Below, piece after piece: positions 16,588 through 25,305 of a DNA stretch of 55,423 nucleotides. Position numbers and translations under genes: made by a program. The notes beneath the pieces are model-generated. The model had not been told where the DNA came from and searched no databases. It was given only the letters and a program-made list of their open reading frames with translations. Every line of letters starts with the position of its first letter. Within the stretch, counting starts at the first letter, position 1. The DNA is taken from assembly GCA_017450005.1 (NCBI GenBank), contig JAFSYM010000035.1:1-55423 (forward strand), written 5' to 3'. Origin of the DNA: Clostridia bacterium. Lineage in GTDB: Bacteria; Bacillota; Clostridia; Oscillospirales; Acutalibacteraceae.

Positions 16588-17993
16588 ATGCTTTTTTCAA
16601 GTAACATCTTTTTATTCTGCTTTCTTCCTCTGTTGTGTATCCTTTACAAACTGCTGTACAAGTCGAGAACACTGCAGAACGTAGTGCTGACTCTTGCCAG
16701 TCTGTTCTTTTACGCATGGGGCGAGCCTGTCTTTGTGTTGGTCATGCTCCTGTCGATCGTTGTGAACTGGCTGCTGGGGCTGAGCATCGGCCAGAATACG
16801 CAGAACGAGCGCAGGCGGAAATTGTTCCTGACGCTGTCCGTTGTGTTCAACCTGTCTCTTCTCTTTGTGTTCAAATATCTGAACTTTACGCTGGAAATCT
16901 GAACAGATTGTCCTTTATTCATTTGCCGCAGACACACATCGCACTCCCTATCGGCATTTCGTTCTTTACGTTTCAGGCAATGTCCTACGTGATCGACGTA
17001 TACCGCGGCAAGGGAAAGGCGCAGCACAGCATCATCAATATCGCGCTGTACATTTCTCTGTTTCCGCAGCTCATTGCCGGACCGATCGTGCGCTATGAAA
17101 CGATTGCCGATCAAATCGAGAATCGAAAGGAAACATGGGAGGGATTCTGCTCCGGCCTGTTTCGTTTTGTCATCGGCCTTTCCAAAAAGGTGTTGATCGC
17201 AAACAATCTGGCGCTGGTGGCAGACACCGCGTTCGACGGCAGTGAAAGATCCGTCGCCACCGCATGGCTGGGCGCAATTGCGTATACGCTGCAGATATAC
17301 TATGATTTCAGCGGGTATTCGGACATGGCCATAGGCCTGGGTGAAGTGTTTGGATTCAGGTTCCTCGAAAACTTCAACTATCCGTATATCTCCCGATCTG
17401 TTTCGGAATTCTGGCGGCGCTGGCATATCTCCCTGGGCACGTGGTTCCGCGACTATGTCTACTTCCCGATGGGCGGCAGCCGTGTCGAAACGAAGCGCAA
17501 ACTCGTGCGCAACCTCTTTGTCGTTTGGCTGCTGACCGGCATCTGGCACGGCGCGCAGTGGACATTTTTGTGCTGGGGGCTGATGTACTTCGTACTGCTC
17601 ATCCTCGAAAAGCTGAGCGGATTCGAGAAAAAGAAAACGAAGCTGATCCCGCTTCGCTATGTCTACACGATGTTTTTCGTTGTGGCCGGCTGGGTCCTGT
17701 TCCGCGCGCCGACGCTCGGCAGCGCCGTGCGGTATTACGCCTCTATGATCGGGATCGGCGCAACCGGATGGCACGACGCAATGACTGCGCAGCTGCTCAT
17801 GCCGAATCTCCTGTTTTTCGTTTTCGGCATTCTATTCTCGTTCCCGATCATTCCGAAATTGAAAGAAGCGCTCTCACGCTTTGAAAAACCGGCGGCTGTG
17901 ATACGGGGCGTCGTTCTGCTGTGCCTGCTTGTATTGGATATGTCCAGCATCATCATCGGCAGTTACAATCCGTTCATCTACTTTAATTTCTGA
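16588..17993 (+). pseudogene. MBOAT-family O-acyltransferase, split by a one-base frameshift
   Basis: Two frames together give one continuous membrane-bound O-acyltransferase (AlgI/DltB-like) of about 468 residues. The first 104 residues run from the ATG at 16588 (GGAGG upstream) to a TGA at 16900-16902. The remainder continues in the next frame from NLNRLSFIHLPQ to 17993. The break falls at CTGGAAATCTGAAC near 16893: one extra A would restore TLENLNRL. The second part has MBOAT landmarks: PIGISFFTFQAMSYVIDVYRG, the YYDFSGYSDMAIGLG segment, SEFWRRWHISLGTWFRDYVY, and the active-site His region LLTGIWHGAQW. Such enzymes acetylate exported polysaccharides together with an AlgX/AlgJ-like partner, which follows directly. 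Whether the frameshift is real or an assembly error cannot be told from the sequence. Confidence 0.85.
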
Positions 17994-18006
17994 GGAGGCG
18001 GAACAG

Positions 18007-19227
18007 ATGAAAATCATAAAAAGCATCACGGCGATCCTTCTGGCGCTTGCCATTCTGATCCCCTCCGCTCTGCTCTGGAGCAATATGTCCTTTGCAAGGA
18101 CCTCCGTGCATAGTCTGCTTTCTGCGCTGACGTCCCGTCAGCACCGGCTTGCGGACGGTCTGTCGATCTCCGCGCAGGAGATCGATAAGGCCGCGTCGGA
18201 CTACATCGGCTTTCATAACTCCTTCATCAATATATACGGTCTGGGCATGCGTCTGAGCGGCACACGGCTTGTGCATGCCGGAGCACGTACATTGGTAAAG
18301 CTCGATTCAGGTGCTCTGGTCGAGTACAGCACTGATCCGAACGCCGCAAAAGAAAGTGCGGACGCCGCCAAAAAGAATGTCGCTTCCCTTTCTGCGCTGA
18401 AAACGTATCTGGATACGCAGGGCATCCCGTTATTGTTTGTTCTCGCGCCCGGAAAGCTGGACGAGGAGGATCCGGGACTGCCGTATCAGCTGCGCGATTA
18501 CAGCAACGTAACTGCCGACAGCTTTTTAGATGGGTTGGAATCGTCCGGCATCGACTATCTGGATTTACGGAAAGTGTGGCGGGAGAAAGGCTGGAGCCGC
18601 ACAGACGGTTTCTACTATTCCGACCTGCACTGGCAACCGAAATACGCCATCCTCTCGTGGGCGTATGTCACGCAATATTTGTCTGACCGTTACGGCATCC
18701 GAAACGATCCGTCTCTGTTTGACCTGAAGAATCAGAAAGTCGAGTCGTTCAAAAACATTTCTCTCGGCAGCACAGGCCGGATCATCGGCAGATTTTATGC
18801 GATACCGGACAGCACCGAATTGTACACACCTGACTTTGACACGCATTTTCATCTGGTGAACAAGCGGGTAGGCTGGGACAAAACAGGAACTTTTGAGGAG
18901 ACAACCGTCAACCGCTCGTTGACCCATGACCGCAGCGGGTTATTTACCAATGATATGATCAACATGTATTACGCGCGGGATTCCGTTGTAGAAAATACGC
19001 TCGCTCCGAACGACGCCAACGTCGTATTCATCCGTGATTCCTTCGGGGGCATGCTGGGCGGCTACGTCCCTCTGGCGTTCCGGAACACAAGCATCGTCGA
19101 TATGCGCACCATGAATGAACGCAAGGATGAAACCGTTCAATCGATTATCGACAATTTCGACACGGATCTCGTGGTCGTCTTTTATCACATCGGCATGGTT
19201 GACAAAGAAGATATGTTTTCATTTTAA
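18007..19227 (+). CDS. AlgX/DHHW-like SGNH acetyltransferase partner
   Basis: A 406-residue protein with an N-terminal membrane anchor or signal (about residues 6-24). The rest faces outward. It carries the hallmarks of the AlgJ/AlgX/DHHW group that works with MBOAT proteins: YYSDLHWQPKYA near 205 (DLHW where the family name motif is DHHW) and VVFIRDSFGG near 340, where Asp-Ser resembles the SGNH catalytic serine. The family moves an acetyl group, delivered across the membrane by MBOAT, onto an exported glycan. The gene starts 13 bases after the MBOAT stop with GGAGG between, so both form one operon. The upstream frame is open, but the ribosome site fixes the start at 18007. If the MBOAT frameshift is real, this protein may be idle. 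Confidence 0.8.
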   Translation: MKIIKSITAILLALAILIPSALLWSNMSFARTSVHSLLSALTSRQHRLADGLSISAQEIDKAASDYIGFHNSFINIYGLGMRLSGTRLVHAGARTLVKLDSGALVEYSTDPNAAKESADAAKKNVASLSALKTYLDTQGIPLLFVLAPGKLDEEDPGLPYQLRDYSNVTADSFLDGLESSGIDYLDLRKVWREKGWSRTDGFYYSDLHWQPKYAILSWAYVTQYLSDRYGIRNDPSLFDLKNQKVESFKNISLGSTGRIIGRFYAIPDSTELYTPDFDTHFHLVNKRVGWDKTGTFEETTVNRSLTHDRSGLFTNDMINMYYARDSVVENTLAPNDANVVFIRDSFGGMLGGYVPLAFRNTSIVDMRTMNERKDETVQSIIDNFDTDLVVVFYHIGMVDKEDMFSF

Positions 19228-19342
19228 TGCCCGGCAAATAAACGTGGGGCTGTCGGAAGAGGAGCCGCCGCATAGGATACACTGCACGAATCCAGTTTTG
19301 AGAGTATACCATACCGACCGTCAAAAACAAGCTTTTTACGAC

Positions 19343-19371
19343 TTTACAATTGCGCTTTTCTGTGGTAAAAT
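19343..19371 (+). promoter_or_regulatory. Predicted promoter of the GDPD gene
   Basis: -35 TTTACA (19343-19348), a 17-bp spacer ending in TGG (extended -10), and -10 TAAAAT (19366-19371). An AGGAGG site follows before the ATG at 19402. Confidence 0.8.
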
Positions 19372-19401
19372 GAGCTCAATCAAGAATTCAGGAGGTTCAC
19401 C

Positions 19402-20154
19402 ATGATTAATATTATCGCGCATCGCGGCGCCAGAAGACGCGCTCCGCAAAACACAATCCCCGCATTCCGCAAGGCCATCGAGCTGAAGGCCGACGGTTTC
19501 GAGAACGACGTGCATCTGACCAAGGACGGCGTGATCGTCATCTGCCACAACTACGACATCGACGAAACGTCAACTGGCACGGGTCTGATCCGCAACTACA
19601 CCTATGAAGAGCTGCTGCAGTTCGACTTCGGCTCGTCCTTCTCGCCGGAATTCGCCGGCACAAAGATCCCGCGCCTCGAGGAATTCCTCGATTTGTGCAC
19701 CAGGGACACCAAGGTCATCAACATCGAGATCAAGCCCCCGCAGGAGCCCAACAGCCCGATCGCTGCCATGACGATCGCCATGGTCAAAGAACGCGGTCTG
19801 TTCGACAACCTGATCGTGTCGAGCTTTGATCCGCAGGTGCTGATCGACTGCAAAAAGATCGACCCCGCCTGCAAGACCGGTCTGCTGTATGAGCCGGGCG
19901 AGGAAAAGTGCGAGGAAGTCTGCGAAGATTTCGTGGCGTATGCCAAGAAGCTGAACGTTGACGCCGTGCATCCGTTCATCGGTTTTGTGAGCGAGGACTA
20001 CATCGAGGAAGCGCACGCGGCCGGTCTGATCGTCAATCCCTGGACGGTCAACGAGGCGTACCAGATCGAGCGGCTTGTCGAGTGGGGCTGCGACGGTCTG
20101 ATCACCGACGTGCCCGATTTCGCACGCGAGGTCGCTGAGAAAGCCGGCAAATAA
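19402..20154 (+). CDS. Glycerophosphodiester phosphodiesterase
   Basis: A 250-residue GDPD-family enzyme, usual for the short cytoplasmic type. It hydrolyses glycerophosphodiesters to glycerol-3-phosphate and an alcohol. Key residues are visible: IAHRGARRRAPQNT at 5-18 (the HR and the E/Q-NT signature, here with Gln where most have Glu), GFENDVHLTKDGVIVICHN at about 33-51 (E-x-D metal ligands and the second catalytic His), the INIEIKPP motif near 112, and the C-terminal VNPWTVNE and GLITDVPD. Gln in place of Glu in the first motif is a substitution to note. It has no signal peptide. It has its own promoter and a terminator. Confidence 0.92.
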   Translation: MINIIAHRGARRRAPQNTIPAFRKAIELKADGFENDVHLTKDGVIVICHNYDIDETSTGTGLIRNYTYEELLQFDFGSSFSPEFAGTKIPRLEEFLDLCTRDTKVINIEIKPPQEPNSPIAAMTIAMVKERGLFDNLIVSSFDPQVLIDCKKIDPACKTGLLYEPGEEKCEEVCEDFVAYAKKLNVDAVHPFIGFVSEDYIEEAHAAGLIVNPWTVNEAYQIERLVEWGCDGLITDVPDFAREVAEKAGK

Positions 20155-20166
20155 TCAGACTACACC

Positions 20167-20200
20167 AAAGCACGGGCTCGTCGAGCGAACCCGTGCTTTT
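20167..20200 (+). terminator. Intrinsic terminator after the GDPD gene
   Basis: Arms AAAGCACGGG (20167-20176) and CCCGTGCTTT (20190-20199) pair perfectly around a 13-base loop and end in a short T-run. Confidence 0.85.
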
Positions 20201-20230
20201 GAAACGAATCCGATGCAAGGAGCCATGCTT

Positions 20231-20488
20231 ATGGAATACACATTCAAGCCGAGCCATGTCTGCCCCTCTCAGATCCGCTTTCAGATCGACGGCAACGTGG
20301 TCACGGGCATCCGCTTTACCGGCGGGTGCAGCGGCAATCTCAAGGCCATCTCGAAGCTCCTCGAGGGCAAAACGGTCGAGGAGATCGAGCGCGTTCTTCG
20401 CGGCAACACCTGCGGGAACAACTACACATCCTGCGCAGATCAGCTTGCAATCGCCGTGCGCACAGCGTACGATGCACAGAAGAACTGA
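20231..20488 (+). CDS. TSCPD-domain protein (TIGR03905-like)
   Basis: A small 85-residue protein made of a single TSCPD domain, named from a TSCxD-type signature, here NYTSCADQLA near the C-terminus. Other conserved features are FTGGCSGNLKAISKLLEGKT at about 30-49 and the LRGNTCGNN turn. The cysteines suggest metal binding or redox. The fold is also found at the C-terminus of vitamin B12-dependent ribonucleotide reductases, but the stand-alone version has no established function. The start at 20231 is chosen because AAGGAG lies 8 bases upstream; an ATG at 20225 is too close to it. It lies between GDPD and the CotH operon. Confidence 0.85.
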   Translation: MEYTFKPSHVCPSQIRFQIDGNVVTGIRFTGGCSGNLKAISKLLEGKTVEEIERVLRGNTCGNNYTSCADQLAIAVRTAYDAQKN

Positions 20489-20533
20489 TTTTTGATCAAC
20501 AATGTATAAAGATTTTCATGCGAGGTACATGCG

Positions 20534-22546
20534 GTGAATGTGTGGAAAAAGGTAATCGTTATTAGCGCGACTGCTGTTTTGGCTGCGGTCGTGCTTGTGT
20601 GCGTTTGCCTGCAGGACATGGACTGTCTTGATACGATTCGGCTCACCGCAGATGCGCAGGACGGTGTGATGCAGAGCATCAGTCTGTACAAAGACGAGGA
20701 CAACTATTATGCATTCCTGCCCGCCTTTGCCGATGCGGAGAATCTCCGCGTCGAATATGCGGCAGGATACACCCTGTATCTGGACGACGTCTTTTGCGCC
20801 GCAGGCAGCACGGTTCGGCTTTCCGCCGGGCAGTCTCATATACTGCGTATGCGCAGTACATTCGGGCTTTTACCAATCGCAAAAACGCTCGTCGTCATGC
20901 AGGCCAAAAATGTTCCCGCACTGTCTATCCGTTTGACAGACGGGTCACTGCAGGAAATACATGACAACCAGGAACGCTCCAAAACCGGCGTCGCTTCGCT
21001 TGTTCTTTCTGACCGGACTGTTGATTATTCCGGCAGTTTTGATCGCTTCCACGGCAGAGGCAATTCCTCCTGGACGCAGGCAAAGAAATCGTATGCTCTG
21101 CTGTTCCGGGAACCGGTCGACCTGCTCGGTATGGGCGCAGGAAAAAGCTGGGTGCTGGTGTCCAATGTGTTCGACGAATCCGGTCTGCGCAATAAGCTTG
21201 CGTACGATACGGCCAAAGCGCTCGGCGTGCGGTATGCGGTTGACAGCGCATACATCGATCTTTACATCGACGGCGAATACGAGGGGCTGTATCTGCTCAC
21301 CGAGCGCGTAGAGGTCGCGCAGGGGCGCGTGCAGATCAGCGACCTGACAGCACAGACACAGGATGTCAATTATTCCGCTTTGTCATCCTATCCGCAGACG
21401 GACGCCATGCGCGACAGCCTGCGGCGGAGATATTTCGATATTCCGAATGACCCGCCGGATATAACCGGAGGCTACCTTTTGCAGATTGAACACCATGCGG
21501 ATCAGCTCGCGAAGGAGGAAAGCTTTTTTCAAACGCCCGGTCTGTCCTTCGTCCTTTCGTCGCCGAAATATGCAACGCGAAGGCAGATTGACTATATCAG
21601 CGATCAGTTCAACAAAGCAGAGCATGCGCTCGCATCCGGCGATCTCTCCGCAATCGACCTGGATTCGTTTGTCCGTTACTACCTCGTGCAGGAGCTGCTC
21701 GCCAATTCAGACCAAAGCAGCGTTTACTTCTGCAAGGATGCGGATCGGATCGATGCAAAAATACATGCCTGCGCAATATGGGATTTTGATCTGTGTCTGG
21801 GCAGCAAATGGCTGGCGTCCGATCTCAATCCGCGCTATCTGTACCGCAACGGCGACAACTGGTTTGACCTGCTTTACCGCGACCCGCGTTTCTTTTCGCG
21901 GCTGCAGACGCTGTACCGACAGTCTGTACGGCAGAACGTGCAGACGCTCCTGTATGACAAAATGCAGGCATATGCGCGCATGACCGAGCCGTCTTTCCGG
22001 ATGAACCAATGCAGATGGCGCCGGTTCACCGGCAACGATTCTGCCGCGGATCGAAGTCAGACGCGTTTTGACTCGCTCGGCGCGCACGTGCGGTATATCA
22101 CCGGCTTTTTACAGCAGCGCATCGACTTTCTCGATTCCGTCTGGCTGCACGGAGAGCGGTATCATTCCGTCAGCTTTCTGTTTGACGGCAGCAAACGATT
22201 CGTTCGTTTTTACTCTGTGAAGGACGGGGAATCACTAAATGAAATACCCGATCCGCAGGATCCGTCGTTTGGCGGATGGTTCGATGCGGACGCGAACGCA
22301 TACGAACCCGGTCGCGCCGTTGTGCAGGATGCGCACTACTCCGGCCGTCTGCAGCCGGCAGAGTCTGCCGCACCGGATCGCAGCCCGCTGCATCTGGCGT
22401 ATCGGGTACTCATGCGGCTGAGCGGAGAAAACCTGTATCTCGGAATCGGTCTGAGTATAATTGCAGCCGCAATCGCCTGTTTTGTTCTGGCGGACGCTGT
22501 CAGAACGATCCGCAAACGGAGGTGCCGCCATGGACGAAAAGAGTAA
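20534..22546 (+). CDS. CotH-kinase family membrane protein
   Basis: A 670-residue protein with an N-terminal hydrophobic segment (about 6-27) and a C-terminal one (about 636-656) followed by a basic tail, so the bulk lies outside the cytoplasm. The middle is a CotH kinase-like domain: HGRGNSSWTQAKKSYAL (about 174-190), LLGMGAGKSWVLVSN, the DLYIDGEYEGLYLLTERV strand pair (about 241-258) and IWDFDLCLGSKW (about 414-425), whose Asp residues would bind metal. CotH in Bacillus phosphorylates spore-coat proteins; the family is an atypical protein kinase group. The start is GTG at 20534, since no in-frame ATG with a ribosome site exists. Its end overlaps the VTC gene by 17 bases, and the CotH-VTC-DUF4956 order recurs in other bacteria. 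Confidence 0.85.
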   Translation: MNVWKKVIVISATAVLAAVVLVCVCLQDMDCLDTIRLTADAQDGVMQSISLYKDEDNYYAFLPAFADAENLRVEYAAGYTLYLDDVFCAAGSTVRLSAGQSHILRMRSTFGLLPIAKTLVVMQAKNVPALSIRLTDGSLQEIHDNQERSKTGVASLVLSDRTVDYSGSFDRFHGRGNSSWTQAKKSYALLFREPVDLLGMGAGKSWVLVSNVFDESGLRNKLAYDTAKALGVRYAVDSAYIDLYIDGEYEGLYLLTERVEVAQGRVQISDLTAQTQDVNYSALSSYPQTDAMRDSLRRRYFDIPNDPPDITGGYLLQIEHHADQLAKEESFFQTPGLSFVLSSPKYATRRQIDYISDQFNKAEHALASGDLSAIDLDSFVRYYLVQELLANSDQSSVYFCKDADRIDAKIHACAIWDFDLCLGSKWLASDLNPRYLYRNGDNWFDLLYRDPRFFSRLQTLYRQSVRQNVQTLLYDKMQAYARMTEPSFRMNQCRWRRFTGNDSAADRSQTRFDSLGAHVRYITGFLQQRIDFLDSVWLHGERYHSVSFLFDGSKRFVRFYSVKDGESLNEIPDPQDPSFGGWFDADANAYEPGRAVVQDAHYSGRLQPAESAAPDRSPLHLAYRVLMRLSGENLYLGIGLSIIAAAIACFVLADAVRTIRKRRCRHGRKE

Positions 22547-23231
22547 ATACCGCCACGAGCTGAAATACCTGTGCAGCGCGGTACAGCTCGAAATCATCCG
22601 CAGCCGGATGCAGGGACTGATGCGTTACGACAACCACAGTCTGAACGGCCAGTATACCATACGCAGCATGTATTTCGACAGCTACGACAACCGCTGCTTC
22701 TACGAAAACGAGAGCGGCACAGATCCGAGAGAGAAGTTCCGCATCCGCATCTACAACGCAGACGATGCGCGCATCTCGCTCGAATGCAAGCGAAAAGAGC
22801 GCGGCAAAACATTTAAAACAGCCTGTCTGCTCTCGCGCGAGGAATACGACATGCTGCTGTCGGGTGAAACGGCAGATGCGCTCGTCTCTGACAAGATGCT
22901 TCTGCGCAAGTTCGCCCTGCTGACGCAGACGCAGCTGTTCCGGCCTGCCGTCATCGTGGAGTACGACCGCACGCCGTTTGTCTACCCTGTCGGCAACGTC
23001 CGGATCACACTCGACCGCAACATACGATCCTCTGTGGATTTCAGCCATTTTTTTCGGTCGGATCTGCCGACGCGCCCGATCCTGCCGCCGGGACAGCATC
23101 TGCTGGAGGTCAAGTACGACGAGCTCCTGCCGGACCCGATCTACGACGCGCTGCAGTTGAGAGATCTGCAGCAAACAGCATTTTCCAAGTATTATCTATG
23201 CAGAAAATATATCTGGGGAGGACAATTATGA
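22530..23231 (+). CDS. VTC-domain polyphosphate polymerase
   Basis: A 233-residue protein consisting of one VTC domain, the tunnel-shaped catalytic fold of vacuolar Vtc4 that makes polyphosphate from ATP. Conserved basic and acidic tunnel residues are visible: RHELKYLCS (about 7-15), TIRSMYFDSYDN (about 44-55), REKFRIRIYN (about 70-79), LECKRKERGK (about 88-97), EYDRTPF near 150, RITLDRNIR near 164 and LLEVKYDELLPD near 195. It is soluble and lies on the inner side of the membrane. The start is set by GGAGG 7 bases upstream. The gene overlaps cotH by 17 bases and DUF4956 by 4 (ATGA), so all three are made together. Polymerase activity of the bacterial short form is inferred from the fold. Confidence 0.88.
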   Translation: MDEKSKYRHELKYLCSAVQLEIIRSRMQGLMRYDNHSLNGQYTIRSMYFDSYDNRCFYENESGTDPREKFRIRIYNADDARISLECKRKERGKTFKTACLLSREEYDMLLSGETADALVSDKMLLRKFALLTQTQLFRPAVIVEYDRTPFVYPVGNVRITLDRNIRSSVDFSHFFRSDLPTRPILPPGQHLLEVKYDELLPDPIYDALQLRDLQQTAFSKYYLCRKYIWGGQL

Positions 23232-23899
23232 GTTTTAAGGATATTTTTAAAAATTCGTTTCTGAGCGGCTTTTCAAGCGGCGTCGACACAAAAATGGTGA
23301 TTACCGGTCTGCTGATCACATGTGTCCTCGCACTGTATATTTTCTTCTTCTACCGTCTGGTCACACGCAAAACATTCTATGCCCAGACGTTCAACCTGTC
23401 GCTGATCGCTATGGCGGTCATCACCGCAGCCATCATTCTGACAATCCAGTCCAATATCGTGCTTTCACTCGGCATGGTCGGCGCGCTGTCCATCATCCGA
23501 TTCCGCACCGCGATCAAAGACCCGCTCGATCTTGTGTTCCTGTACTGGTCGATTAGCATCGGCATCATCTGCGGCGCGGGACTGTCCGTAATCGCCGTGA
23601 TCGTGACGCTGATCATTTCCGTGATCGTGCTGGTCATGCTGCATTATCCGGCACGCAAGCTGTCGATGATTCTGGTTGTCAACAGTACGGAACCGGGAAG
23701 CGACAAGCAGATTCTGGAAACGGTCAGAAAATACTGCAAAAGCTACAAAATCAAGTCAAGGAACCTCACGCCGACCACGCTGGATATGATCGTGGAGATC
23801 CGCGTGGACGCAGAGAGTGATCTCATTCACGATGTGATGGAAATCAGCGGCGTCACATCCGCTTCGATCCTGTCGCACGACGGCGAAATCACCGCATAA
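23228..23899 (+). CDS. DUF4956 membrane protein
   Basis: A 223-residue protein with three or four membrane segments in its first 145 residues (about 25-46, 60-82, 88-108 and 113-140) and a soluble ferredoxin-like tail. The conserved core SLGMVGALSIIRFRTAIKDP (about 84-103) is the DUF4956 signature. The family usually sits next to VTC-domain and CotH-like genes, so a role in passing or exporting polyphosphate is plausible but unproven. Its ATG overlaps the VTC stop (ATGA). Confidence 0.88.
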   Translation: MSFKDIFKNSFLSGFSSGVDTKMVITGLLITCVLALYIFFFYRLVTRKTFYAQTFNLSLIAMAVITAAIILTIQSNIVLSLGMVGALSIIRFRTAIKDPLDLVFLYWSISIGIICGAGLSVIAVIVTLIISVIVLVMLHYPARKLSMILVVNSTEPGSDKQILETVRKYCKSYKIKSRNLTPTTLDMIVEIRVDAESDLIHDVMEISGVTSASILSHDGEITA

Positions 23900-23978
23900 A
23901 AGCTGTCACGCATGCGCAGCGGCGATTCCCGCACACGTCAAAAGGAACCGCCGCACCGAACACAAACAGACTATACAA

Positions 23979-24020
23979 AAGGGGCTGTCCGTCCGAAATC
24001 CTTCGGAGGAACAGTCCCTT
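23979..24020. terminator. Bidirectional terminator between convergent genes
   Basis: Outer arms AAGGGGCTGT (23979-23988) and ACAGTCCCTT (24011-24020) pair with one wobble. An inner stem TCCGAA/TTCGGA continues it. T-rich sequence follows on the plus strand and A-rich precedes, so it may serve both the DUF4956 gene and the lipoprotein at 24061. Confidence 0.8.
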
Positions 24021-24060
24021 CTTTACTTTGAAAAGACGGAAGCCGTGCAAAGCCGTTCTT

Positions 24061-24822
24061 TTACTGCGCCGGCACGGTGCTCGGCGGGGCGTGCACTTCG
24101 GTGCGCTGCACCACTATCTGATCTGCCTTTTGCAGATCCTGCGTCTCCAATTCGACGAAGAAATGCGCGTACGCCATATCACACGTTTGTACCTGCGGAA
24201 GATACCGTTCAATTTCCACCGTAATCGCGTGCGGCGAAGTGCGGCGGACGGCTTTGACCGTATTGGTGATCGACCCGCTGCCTTCCGTGATCTGCACCAG
24301 AATGAGCTGATGCGTGCGGAAGAAATCCGCATCATACTTTTCGGCCAGCCTGTCAAAGTCGCGCGGATTGCCCGGATTCATTTCGCGCAGCTCGGAAAAA
24401 TGATAGACGTCATCGTATTCCTCGAAGTACGCCGCTACATCCTGCGGTGAAAGAAGAATAAATGCTTTCGGATCGCGGGAGTCGTCTGTACCGGTACCAA
24501 CACGGAATCTCTCCACAGAAAACGCATACGCCCCTTCCCTCGGCGCGGACACAGTCGTCTGCGCCGGCGGCACGGTGGTTGAAACGGGCAGTGCAGTCGT
24601 TGTCGCGGGCGGTACGGTCGTGCCGAAGGCTTTTGTCTGCGTCGGTATGGCGGTTTCGGTCTGTGACAGCGCCGTTTCCGACGTAACCTCTGTTATCGCC
24701 GGCTCGGTCTGTGACGCGCTCTCGGCCGTCTGCGTTTCGCTTTCCGCCGGCTGTGCTTCGGAGCGCGCACAGCCTGACATAAGAATCAGAACAAGAATCA
24801 GCGGGATGATACTTCTGCGCAT
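24061..24822 (-). CDS. Lipoprotein with Thr-rich linker and PrcB-like C-terminal domain
   Basis: A 253-residue predicted lipoprotein. Residues 1-18 are a signal peptide with lipobox LMSGC (Cys18 lipidated). Residues about 19-100 are a flexible Thr/Ala/Glu-rich linker. The remaining part (about 105-253) is globular, with FFRTHQLILVQITEGSGSIT and TVEIERYLPQVQTCDMAYAH, which resembles the C-terminal domain of PrcB protease-complex proteins. That match is from memory and is uncertain. The start at 24822 is fixed by AAGGAG and an upstream promoter; a longer open frame exists but contains the promoter. The gene stands alone and converges on DUF4956. Confidence 0.8.
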   Translation of the reverse strand: MRRSIIPLILVLILMSGCARSEAQPAESETQTAESASQTEPAITEVTSETALSQTETAIPTQTKAFGTTVPPATTTALPVSTTVPPAQTTVSAPREGAYAFSVERFRVGTGTDDSRDPKAFILLSPQDVAAYFEEYDDVYHFSELREMNPGNPRDFDRLAEKYDADFFRTHQLILVQITEGSGSITNTVKAVRRTSPHAITVEIERYLPQVQTCDMAYAHFFVELETQDLQKADQIVVQRTEVHAPPSTVPAQ

Positions 24823-24852
24823 AAAAAAGCTCCTTCCGTACCTGGTACAATC

Positions 24853-24881
24853 AGTATACCATCCGCAAACGGAAGAAGCAA
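24853..24881 (-). promoter_or_regulatory. Predicted promoter of the lipoprotein gene
   Basis: Minus strand: -35 TTGCTT (24876-24881), a 17-bp spacer ending in TGG (extended -10), and -10 TATACT (24853-24858), about 30 bases ahead of the ATG. Confidence 0.7.
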
Positions 24882-24981
24882 TTAAGATTGTCTTAAGAAA
24901 AAGCAAAACGACAAAAGCGAAGGCCATCGCCGGATCATGAACGGATCGGGCACCTGAGAATCGACGTATATACAAACCTTA

Positions 24982-25305
24982 TCAGAGCAATGTGAGGAGA
25001 TCCGTCCTAAGCTGCTGCAGATCTGCGTCGATGATCTCCCAGACCAATGTCAAATTGACACCCTCATAGTCATGGACGATCTTGTTTCTCAAGCCCCGCA
25101 TCTGACGCCACGGGATATCCGGATGCGCCTGCATATACGCCGCATCCAGTTTTCCGGCAAGTTCGCCGATCTGGCTCAGGTTGAATACACACGCATCAAC
25201 CAACTGCGTGTTTTCCGCAAAGGACTCGTATGTGCAGCCGCAGGTGTATGCCAGTATCTTGTCAATATAGCCGATCATTTTCTGCAAAATGATCTCATGC
25301 CTCAT
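24982..25305 (-). CDS. hepT: HepT-like HEPN-domain toxin
   Basis: A 107-residue HEPN (formerly DUF86) protein. The catalytic/target motif R-x4-H-x-Y is intact as RNKIVHDY near residue 73. HepT is an RNase-type toxin that is silenced when its MntA partner attaches AMP to the tyrosine of this motif. The gene overlaps mntA by 11 bases, the standard order and coupling for this module (antitoxin first). The N-terminal helix MRHEIILQKMIGYIDKIL is typical. I see no frame breaks, so the toxin should be functional. Confidence 0.9.
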   Translation of the reverse strand: MRHEIILQKMIGYIDKILAYTCGCTYESFAENTQLVDACVFNLSQIGELAGKLDAAYMQAHPDIPWRQMRGLRNKIVHDYEGVNLTLVWEIIDADLQQLRTDLLTLL

